DNA of 64,000 nucleotides from Bugulina stolonifera (taxonomy: Eukaryota; Bryozoa; Gymnolaemata; Cheilostomatida; Bugulidae). The position numbers and the translations under genes were made by a program. The notes under the pieces are model-generated. The model worked only from the letters and a program-made list of their open reading frames with translations. It did no database searches and was not told the origin of the DNA. This document shows positions 25,728 to 35,800 of this stretch, in pieces. How positions within the stretch are numbered: the first letter of the stretch is position 1; each line of letters starts with the position of its first letter. Where the stretch lies: contig OW285197.1 of the NCBI GenBank assembly GCA_935421135.1, positions 7,872,223 through 7,936,222 on the forward strand, written 5' to 3'.

Positions 25728-26770
25728 ATATGTTATCGTAATCTACCTTGGCAAACCAGATGATGCTAATCTTTACTACTCTGACATCTGGAGTCTAACT
25801 AACTAACCTACCGAAGGAATATCAACTTGTAGTCACAGCTTTAAAACAGGGAAGTAAATCGTGTTGTGACAGATACCATACCATAAGGTTTGATTGACAG
25901 TTACCCAGAATGTAGAATATCACATCCAATTGAAATTGGCTAACTACAATGTATTTATAAGGTAACGCATACACGTAACAGTATATAAAATTGTAATACT
26001 ACATGTAGTAGCAGTAGTGGTATAGATGCATTGTAGGGTTGTGTGCTATAAGTCTATTCTTCTAGAAAGAACACCCCCCCCCCCCCCGTGACATGAATAC
26101 ATTTTGCATGAGTGTATCAAATCATTTATCGAAACAATTCAGGTTCATTGATTCGACACACACAATTCCTGGATGATCATAATTTATGTTGTGAATTTGC
26201 AGACAATCAGTAATGGCTACAAATAATATTCCTTTACAACTGGTATATCTGTTAGGTGCAGTAGTGGAGAAATTTGTATAGCCTTAGTTCCTTGTTTGTG
26301 GTTGGGGTTTGGGGTAAGGGCGGTCAACCAGCAAAATATAGAGAAGACAACTTCTCCTGCTTCATTTTTGGTGAAGAACAAAAGCTATCTCAAATTTCTC
26401 CACTTCTGCACCTAACTCTGGTGCATACAGTTATTAGTACAGGCTTCAATATATGTTATAACTTTTTTAATAGAGATACATAAGGCTACATCTATAACAC
26501 ACATCTAGAGGCAGAGTGTGTCTGGCAATATGGTGGCTGATACCACAAGTAAAGTCAACGTACATGTATTTTAAATTAAATGAAGCAAGTATAATTATGC
26601 TGCTTGTTCGTCTACGTGATATCGCCTCCAACTGTTTTACTCAACACGAGAACGATCCTAATATAATATGAATAAGTGTCTACAAAGTCTAAACTAGCTA
26701 GCAGTCAGCACCAAATGTTGAGCTCAATACCAAGTGCACTAACCCTTACTACGATAATAGCTTCTACACA
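25728..26770. other. Intergenic, no gene seen
   Basis: Contains a C homopolymer near 26072-26087 and one AGAGAAGACAACTT motif near 26340. No supported coding exon. Confidence 0.6.
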
Positions 26771-29700
26771 TCAATGGAGGTCGACATATCCACCGTCATT
26801 TACGTCCACCTGGTGCACTGGACTGTCAGAATAAGGCTTTACGATATCGGGTCCCTGATAACCGTATGTACTGATTGTCTCCTCTATAGCTATAGATGTC
26901 TCTGGAGGACTATCGGTTGATGTGAAAGATGAGAGACCATGACCTCTACTATTTCCATCCTTTCTGATTACATAATCATATGCTCTATCATCTTCTTGTA
27001 TAGTAGGAGGCAGAGTACCTAGCCGTGGGTAGCTGTAGTAGACGTCTGCTTCATGAGACGCTTGACGTATCTCTTCTATGGTGTTCACAGGGTGAACCAC
27101 TACTGGTATAGGTTTGCGGGGAAATGGACCATTCCTACAAAAACACAATAATGTAAAATGTACTAAAGGTCTCGCACCAGTACACTTTTATGTTGAAAGG
27201 CAAACATAAGACTTGGGATCAGTGTTTGAAGTGTGGTTATACGGGTGGACACTGTGTGTACCCACCTCAATGTTAGTGGTTATACAGCCAGCAGGCGTGT
27301 ACCCTCATTTTAATTGCTGGCTTTACCCATACAGTCACTGTGGTCCTGATAGTGTAATGGTAGAACAGCTACTTGATTATCATTCATAGGGATACGGGTT
27401 CGAATCTCACCAAAATATGATTTTTTTCATTTTAGTTAATCACTAATTTCTTTGCTTTAATGTACTATAAGATTAAATGGAAAGCCGTACAACACTAATC
27501 TGTGAGATTGCATGCTCTGTGTACCCACCTAATTTGTTCCACTTTGAACACTGGTTGGGATATTACGCGTTGTAAGTAATACATTTATTGGTAATCATTT
27601 AGTTAAATTATATACTCATCAGTCGCGGTCATCTCATCAGTCAGTGGTCAACTAGTCAGTCAGTGGTCATCTAATCAGTCAGTGGTCATCTAGTCAGTCA
27701 GTGGTCAACTAGTCAGTCAGTGGTCATCTAGTCAGTCAGTGGTCAGCTGCCAGTCAGTCGGTCATCTAGTCAGTCAGTGGTCATCTAGTCAGTCAGTCGG
27801 TCATCTAGTCAGTCGGTGGTCAACTAGTCAGTCAGTGGTCAGCTGCCTGTCAGTCGGTCATCTAGTCAGTCAGTGGTCATCTAGTCAGTCAGTGGTCATC
27901 TGCCAGTCAGTCGGTCAGTCAGCTAATGATTCAATCGACCATCTTCTTACCAGAGGAACGACCTTTTAACCATAATTGAGCTAGTGTTTACATCATAGGT
28001 TCATTGTTTATCCATTTATTACATTTATTACTATTTAGACTACTGTTATGTTTTTCGTGTTTAAATATATTTTATCTAGTTAGACAGTCAAATGCATGTG
28101 CAATCTGTAGATGATCAACACTTCTACATACATGCATGTGACTGTGACAATATTGTTACAGGGTAGACATGCTACAAATACTCACGCATGTTACACTACA
28201 CTGTACACACTACAGCGTACACACTACATTGTACACATACGTACATGTTATGTAGGCCTATGCAATTTGGATGCTTATTTACAATGTGCATTCTTATATT
28301 ATCCACATGTACTATACTTCATTGGAGCTAATGTAATTGTTTGCTACTCCAAAGAAACATTTACATGTACCTTTTAATAACCATCTGATTGTTCTTCCCA
28401 GAAAGGTTTACTACATCATAAAGGTGAGCATCTCCACTTGGTACATTTGGTCTTGTGTACTCAGTTTGTTCCAGTTGTCTAAAATGAATAAAAACATACA
28501 TTTGACTCCCTTGGATGGAGTTTGGATGATCCATTACTGATCATTACTATCAACTAAACTAACAGTACACTACAGTGTATTTGTTCTATTGTATAATTAC
28601 TTGAACGGCTAAACTTGATGCTAGCAAATTGCTTGACTTTCATATGATTTAAGGTGCTAGCTTTTGTGCAGGATGCAGGTTTAGTTGCTATAAATATTTT
28701 GTTTGTTGTCTGAAAACCACCCAAGAGATGGAGGTTGCAGAGCATTGTGATGAAATATTTATTCCAGGAGCACAGTCTCTTATTAGTCTAGCAGGAAATC
28801 GTCTGCAACACTTCATAAATGTTCAGATAGTCTTGCTGTGTACATAGGCTCTATATCATGTATAGCCTACTTACTACATAAAATAATCTAAAGTGGTCTT
28901 AGTTTACGCAAGTAATTATAAAATTTGTCATCTAAACAGCCAGGGACTCAAGTTCACATTCATAAAATACCCATCCCGACACCAAAGCCTCTACAGCACC
29001 TAATATGTACCTAAGTGTCTATGTTGTATAACAGAGCAACGTCATTGCTAATTACTTACGATTGAGCTTTTGATTTCCTGTAGCGTTTCACCGAAACAAC
29101 GATGATAACAGTGATGATGATTATGGTTAATAAGGGAATTCCTATTCCTGCTGCAATTGTCAGTGCCAATTCGCGATCTAAAAAATCACAAATAACTTAA
29201 CATCTAAAAGTTATATGTATAATCATTTTTTTGCAAATCTATCGCTGTATCCAACGAAATTGTGCGGCAGGGTAAGGTACCGTATGTTATGATAAAGTAT
29301 GGTGTGATAAGGTAGGGTATTGTAAGGTACGGTATGGGACGGTGTGGTATGGAAAAGTACGGGTCTTTCTGGAACTCTTTGATGACAAACCGTCCTTGAC
29401 CTCATATATAGGCCTACATGTACGTGTACATACATAACCTTGACTTTTGATTCCCATCATTATCTCAACGACTGCTTTGCCATAGTTGAGAACTTTGAAG
29501 AAAATTTACTACACCAAGCGGGTACTCAGTGAGAGAATGAATAGATATCTTTTATAGTTACTCAGTGTGACCCATCAGCTCCTAATTTTTGGTTTGATTG
29601 AACCGTTTACTTATAAAAATGTTATTTAGAAAGTCTAACTACAATGTATACTATTTTAAATAAAATTTAGTGATTGTTTCCGAGACATACACAAACCTAA

Positions 29701-30773
29701 ATGCTCTTTACTAAATTTTGTTTATGATTTGAAGATGAGGATCTTTGTAATTTGTGCAGTATTTACTGGTAACATTTCTGCAATGCACATGCACATGCGA
29801 AGCTTTTACATATTAAAAAATCTAAGCTAAATACAAACTCAAGCATTTTAGTTGACATGTTCGTGGAAAATAAACAAGCACTAATTCTTACTATTCGGAA
29901 CAAATTCTGTAGTAGTTGTAAACTGGTTTCTTATAGTGGTGGTTCTGGTGGTTCTGCCAATACCGGTTGAGCTGTTGCTAAAACTGCTTCCTCTTCCTTC
30001 TGTGAATGGCAGTTGAGTGCGAGGTGTACCTGTGACTACAACGTAATAATTACATGGAGTTAGCATAGGCTGCACTACTTGGCCTACTGCTTTGAAGCAC
30101 ATACTATCAAGATTCTAACGAAATGTAGGTGACATGTATGCGACATGTATGCGACATGTATGCGACATGTATGCGACATGTATGCGACATGTATGCGACA
30201 TGTATGCGACATGTATGCGACATGCTTATATGAAACATGTATGTGTCATGTGTGTGAGATGTATGTGAAAATTCTTACTGGTATACATCCATAATTATAA
30301 CTGAACACTATTAACTAAAAATATGATGATATACCTTTATAACTTACCTGATGCAGATTTGACAGTACCAGGTGAAGGGGATTGTGATAGCACACCAGAT
30401 GTTACCTGTGAATGAACGTCAGATTTTACATAAATTGCACGTATATCTACAATGCATTTTGATACCTTTGTAAATAAGCTACATCTAACCTTCAGAAATT
30501 TTTATCTAGTAATGTTACTTGCTACAAATTCAATTCAAGCAGCATTCAACCAAATAATGCTCCTGTATAATCTGACTACTTTGGTACTTTCCCTTTCCAT
30601 AACAAGATAAATAGGTGAAACACAAATCTATTTAGATAACTGCTCTCTTACCTGGTGTTAATTACAAGTAAGTTTTATATTATATTTGATAACAGGCTTG
30701 ATTAGATTCAACGGAATACATAACTTACCAAGATACAGATAAGAAACACCTTCAGCCATAATTTAGTGTTCAT
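26771..30773 (-). CDS. Single-pass receptor-like membrane protein with tyrosine-rich tail
   Basis: Exons on the minus strand: 30773-30729, 30405-30348, 30029-29892, 29177-29060, 28478-28371 and 27134-26771. All are GT-AG with consistent phases, total 831 nt (276 aa). The start MNTKLWLKVFLICIL is a signal peptide. Residues ~23-80 are Ser/Thr/Pro-rich with no recognisable domain, likely a glycosylated stalk. Residues ~84-110 are a transmembrane helix followed by basic K-R-Y-R-K. The ~165-residue cytoplasmic tail holds several Y-x-x-aliphatic motifs (YDVV, YPRL, YDYV and the C-terminal YVDL), typical SH2 or AP-2 binding forms. Two paralogues lie at 49886-53060 and 62003-64000, sharing the 118-bp transmembrane exon and the YYSYP and YDYVI blocks. 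The family was not recognised. A signalling role is inferred from the motifs. Confidence 0.82.
27220..27554 (+). mobile_element. Inverted-repeat element with internal tRNA-like sequence, copy 2
   Basis: The ends CAGTGTTTGAAGTG and the matching ...CACTTTGAACACTG-type right end are inverted repeats like those of 4199-4515. The element is flanked by a perfect 7-bp direct repeat TTGGGAT (27213-27219 and 27555-27561). Its centre (about 27340-27412) looks like a tRNA: TAGTGTAATGGTAGAAC as A box and GGGTTCGAATC as B box. It sits in the last intron of the minus-strand receptor gene (27135-28370). Confidence 0.8.
27620..27935. repeat. GTCAGTCAGTGGTCATCTA minisatellite in the receptor intron
   Basis: Units of about 19-20 bp repeat some fifteen times with variants (GGTCAACTA, GGTCATCTA, CAGCTGCCA). 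The 76-codon ORF here is an artefact of the repeat. Confidence 0.85.
30127..30236. repeat. 11-bp tandem repeat GACATGTATGC
   Basis: Nine or so near-perfect tandem copies followed by degraded ones, in an intron of the receptor gene (30030-30347). Confidence 0.9.
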
Positions 30774-31559
30774 TGTAAAGCTCACTTCATACAGAGCTGT
30801 GTTAGCACACACTGTACCATGCGTACTTTTATTAAAATTTCTATGTACAGTAAAAGTGTATCCTAATATATATTAATATATTTTTATTATAATTTCACAA
30901 AGTCACTGTGAGATTAAAATTGTTACGGCTACGTAAACTGATTGGGTCGAATTGGTACGGTTGACAGGTTTAGTGAAACTAAGTACTCTGTCATACGCTA
31001 CCAGGAACTAAGCAGTCAATTTATATATTTCAGTCATTTATCTGACAGGTTTGATCAATTACTTGTATGGTTCAAAATAAATCTACGTTATCATCATTCT
31101 TGGACAACCGTATTTCCTAGAGCATAAGTATGAACATTGGCCAATCGGAGCTCAGAATTTACGTAAACAGGTTTAGTGTACGCAGGTAGCCAATAAAAGT
31201 AATCCAAGATACGCATGTACATGTAAGTGGTTTGCCAAATTTTGTAGAATGTTGCAGGGTTGTTTAAAGCAGGCTCTGATAATAAAAAAGGCAGAGAGGC
31301 CAAGTTATAACAAATGTGTGACCAAGTTATTATCACTATGGCGATAAACAATAATGGTCTCAAGGGAAAACTATACAACATTATGCTTACAGGAACACAG
31401 AGCGATGTTTCACAATAAGCAAGAGTTAGCAAGAGAAGACAACTATTTTATGTAGCTTAACTATAGTGAATTGCCCCAGAGCTTTGGATTATGCTTCACT
31501 CACCTAAAGCAAATTAACTGTTTGCATACAAACATAATTTTCTCCATGTTAATGACTTT
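30774..31559. other. Intergenic upstream of the receptor gene
   Basis: Presumed 5' flank of the minus-strand receptor gene. ORFs on both strands (30942-31127, 31094-31432) show no recognisable domain. One AGAGAAGACAACT motif near 31430. Confidence 0.5.
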
Positions 31560-32672
31560 AACAGTAAGAGATGGGTGTGCCATTAGTTAGTCACAGTAAC
31601 AGACGGGTGTGCCATTAGCTAGTCACAGTAAGAGATGGGTGTGCCATTAGCTAGTCACAGTAAGAGATGGGTGTGCCATTAGCTAGTCACAGTAAGAGAT
31701 GGGTGTGCCATTAGCTAGTCACAGTAAGAGATGGGTGTGCCATTAGCTAGTCACAGTAAGAGATGGGTGTGCCATTAGCTAGTCACAGTAAGAGATGGGT
31801 GTGCCATTAGCTAGTCACAGTAAGAGATGGGTGTGCCATTAGTTAGTCACAGTAAGAGATGGGTGTGCCATTAGTTAGTAACAGTAAGAGATGGGTGTGC
31901 CATTAGCTAGTCACAGTAAGAGATGGGTGTGCCATTAGCTAGTCACAGTAAGAGATGGGTGTGCCATTAGTTAGTCACAGTAAGAGATGGGTGTGCCATT
32001 AGCTAGCCACAGTAAGAGATGGGTGTGCCATTAGCTAGTCACAGTAAGAGATGTGCCATTAGTTAGTCACAGTAAGAGATGGGTGTGCCATTAGCTAGTC
32101 ACAGTAAGAGATGGGTGTGCCATTAGCTAGTCACAGTAAGAGATGGGTGTGCCATTAGCTAGTCACAGTAAGAGATGGGTGTGCCATTAGCTAGTCACAG
32201 TAAGAGATGGGTGTGCCATTAGCTAGTCACAGTAAGAGATGTGCCATTAGTTAGTCACAGTAAGAGATGGGTGTGCCATTAGCTAGTCACAGTAAGAGAT
32301 GGGTGTGCCATTAGCTAGTCACAGTAAGAGATGGGTGTGCCATTAGCTAGTCACAGTAAGAGATGGGTGTGCCATTAGCTAGTCACAGTAAGAGATGGGT
32401 GTGCCATTAGCTAGTCACAGTAAGAGATGGGTGTGCCATTAGCTAGTCACAGTAAGAGATGGGTGTGCCATTAGCTAGTCACAGTAAGAGATGGGTGTGC
32501 CATTAGCTAGTCACAGTAAGAGATGGGTGTGCCATTAGCTAGTCACAGTAAGAGATGGGTCTGCCATTAGCTAGTCACAGTAAGAGATGGGTGTGCCATT
32601 AGCTAGTCACAGTAAGAGATGAGTGTGCCATTAGCTAGTCACAGTAAGAGATGGGTGTGTCATTAGCTAGCC
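31560..32672. repeat. 32-bp minisatellite, about 35 units
   Basis: The unit reads AGTCACAGTAAGAG then ATGGGTGTGCCATTAGCT. It repeats without interruption with very few substitutions (CTAG/TTAG, TCAC/CCAC). Two units (near 32050 and 32240) have lost a few bases of the GGGTG run. There are no unique spacers, so it is not a CRISPR array. Confidence 0.95.
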
Positions 32673-32706
32673 ATTGTTCTTGAGTAAAACCAGATTGGAT
32701 TTTAAC

Positions 32707-32854
32707 CATGGGCACTAATAAGCTATTGATCATAATAAGAAGTTGTCCTCTCCCAATTTCTCTTCCTCTTCTTTTTTTCTCCCAAAAAAGAAGAGGAAGA
32801 GAAATTGGGAGAGGACAACTTCTTATTATGATCAATAGCTTATTAGTGCCCATG
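32707..32854. mobile_element. Perfect foldback (hairpin) element with 8-bp target-site duplication
   Basis: Arms 32707-32777 and 32784-32854 are exact 71-bp reverse complements around a 6-nt loop (TCTCCC). ATTTTAAC is present directly on both sides (32699-32706 and 32855-32862), an 8-bp target-site duplication of the size made by hAT-type transposases. The arms contain AGAAGTTGTCCTCTCCC, similar to a short motif scattered in the window. It lies 23 bases beyond the stop codon of the ankyrin-caspase gene, so it is probably in its 3' UTR. The perfect arms imply a young insertion. Confidence 0.9.
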
Positions 32855-32884
32855 ATTTTAACACAACATTTTGAATTAGAGTCT

Positions 32885-35800
32885 TCAGTATTTACACTGT
32901 GAAAGGAGATTATTGGGAGCTGGTAAGATATCAATCAATATCTCTCTGCTCTCTCTGTTTAGAGTATAGTAGATATTAGTGTACTGAGTAGATCTGGACC
33001 TCTCAGTGATTATTCCAGCTACATCTGTGAGCAGACTGACTAGTTGTACTCTAGACACTGGCTGACACGTGCTGTTAGTACTTGGTATGGCAGTATCTAG
33101 TTTGAAGGAATCACCCACTGGATGAGCGTCACTATTTGTATCTTTGACACCAGTATTCACTATCCTTTCTTTATTTGTATTAGCAGCAAATTCAGAACCC
33201 CTTCTAGAAATCTCTGACAGGTGATTGGCCAAGGTTTGAAACAATAATCCAGGCTTTGACCTGCAGAGTAAAAGTAAAAGGCTTGATCTATATACTTTAC
33301 TTCACTGAAAGATATTGTGAATGCATGATAGAGTGCTGGCAGTTGAACATTGTACATAGGTTACAGGTTATGTAGCACTTAAATATAGAGTTGGGAGTTA
33401 TAGTCTCTTGCAAGAAGAATAAATTGCGTATAACGAAATGCAATTTCAAGATAAACAATATCGAGTTTGTAATTTATTTAGCTGGAAATCATTCACACAT
33501 ATTACTCAAGCTATACTCTTTTGGTTTAATTAGTGGAAAGGCTAAATTTACAACAGTGACTGAAACAAACAAAATTAAAGTGCTTAAAATTTTTTAATTT
33601 ACTCCTTAAAAGTGTGACTCCATTGACATACTTGCTGTCTGGCAGTGTAGAGAAACAAATGTAGCAATCTGCTGGAACTTGCAGACTTGGAAATATCTTG
33701 CTCCACTCCCTCTTCTTCTGGTCTGGTGGCAAACACTGTCTGATTGGCTGAAGACTCATCCCAACTTTGTTCTCTGGCCATGGAAACTGAGTGCTAGATT
33801 CAAAATTGCCGTCGGCTCTGTTAAACTGTGGTGGTAGTTTTCCTCGACAGAAAGACAGGAAAAGCAACTAACAAAACAGATAGACTGGAATTGGTATACA
33901 TGTTTGTATGTCAAACACATGTCAGTTCATAAAAATAATTTGTCTTGGATATTTCCATAACTTCGTTCTATGTTCATTACTCATGACAGTTTGACTCAGT
34001 ACAGTGCGCACTGTACACTGTACACTGTACACTGCACACTGTACACTGCACACTGTACACTGCACACTGCACACTGCACACTGCACACTGCACACTGTAT
34101 CACATGTATTATATTTGTGTGAGGGTGAGTTATATTAGCAGGGTTATAAGCTTACAGACCTTTGGTATGCTGCCAATTTTCCCTCCATGCATAGAATCAA
34201 GTATTTCCTGCACAGAACACTCTGAGTTACTATCAGAGCCAGATATCTTTCCCTCATAGCCATGAGAGAATATAGCTAAAGCTGCCAGAGTGCCATGACC
34301 ATCGGACTGAGAGAATTCAGTTATTGATTTTATTATTCCTGCAGCTGTACAATCCGTTTCTACTTTGACCTGTAATGATGTCAGACTGGATTTAAGTGAA
34401 ACTATTTGAGAACAATGGTCATGGATATGGCCTATATTTTTCATGCTTTGTTAAGTTGAAGTAAATTTTTGATTAAAATTATTTTCTGTTCTCTTCTACA
34501 TATTTCTTTTGAACAAAATTGTACTATATTACCCTCCTAGCTAAAAACTACTGAATGCTGATGCAAACTGGTGACCTAAAAACTGTGCTTCAATCTTTCT
34601 CTTATTCTCAATGTACATCTACATTTTGTAATAATTATCTAATAAACATAGACGTTATAAAACATATTGTACCTGCAGGCCAAAGCAAACTTCTAAAACT
34701 GTCTTGGCATTTTGCAATGCCACCTGACGAGATTTGGCTGTAATAATCTCTTCTTGACTCATTCCTGGTTTGGAAGTCATTTGGTTGCAGATGATGAGAG
34801 CCTTTCCTCTTTTCGTCCCAGTTACCAACAATAGGTTGGTGCTGCTTAGTCTGATATCTTCACCGGCACTGCATGCACCTGATGTAGCACCACTACTCAT
34901 TACTTTAGTGTGTGATGCTTCCGCAGTGTCTCTCAGATATTTCTTATTTAGCGAAGTATTGACACAAACTCTGTTTACATCAGCATCATACCTAAGTTCA
35001 TTTATGAGGCGGTCGGTGGATCTATACCTGTTTAAGTCTGCCACTTGTTTCCTGTAATGTCATATAAGGTTGATTTGTTTCCAGAGTTGTAGCAAAATTA
35101 TGCTTGCTCCTAGCTGGGAACTGATTATAAGCTATAAACGCTGTTGGAAAGCACAATACCAATTTGAGGGAATTTGACTAGAAATGATTAATACATCAGA
35201 TATATCAATTTTGGCCTAAATGTAGTAGAAAACCTCCAATTAAGGTTTTCAGTAGTTGGTGTTGACACCACAGTCATAAAAAGCCTTTCGGCCAATTGGA
35301 AAAAGTACAACTGTATCCAATCGGCCCAATCAATTTTGAGAAAAGGAACAGCTTTACCAGGGTAATGATAGAATAGCCAGGGCAGTAGATAATATAAAAG
35401 TTGAGCATGTGTACAGGGTACCTGTAAACATCCAATGATAGCACCACTATTATCATTACTGAAAGCATACCTTTTATATGCAGACGTTGTGTAGAACACT
35501 GTGAGTATGAGGTAATCAGGACCAGGAACTACCAGATTCAGATCTTCGTCAGATTGTGTGCACCTAATAACTGCTATCTACAAGAACAATAATATGTCCG
35601 CACTCTCTGCTCAGCTACTGGTTATAGTGAAGTTATATTTTTGTTCATAATGTAGCCGTCACAACTTTTCACACAACAATGTATACCATAGTTCCATCAC
35701 TGAAAAAAATGTAAGAACTTGACGAATAATTTTTCAAGCATCTCCGACTATTACAGTATGTGTCGGGGTTTAGTTAAAGCTTATTTAGACACAGGATGGT

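Noticed and set aside
27739..27969. 76-codon ORF with SQSVGHLVSQWS repeats
   Set aside because: Translation of the GTCAGTCAGTGG minisatellite inside an intron.
31094..31432. 112-codon minus-strand ORF with hydrophobic stretches
   Set aside because: No conserved motif, no splice support, in a repeat-rich intergenic region.
31560..32672. Regular repeat array resembling CRISPR
   Set aside because: Units are contiguous with no unique spacers, and the genome is eukaryotic; it is a minisatellite.
34154..34160. Alternative caspase exon 5 donor GTAAGC four bases further on
   Set aside because: It would put the next exon out of frame and lose the LLFLSFCRG active-site segment; the GTCTGT donor keeps phase and family alignment.
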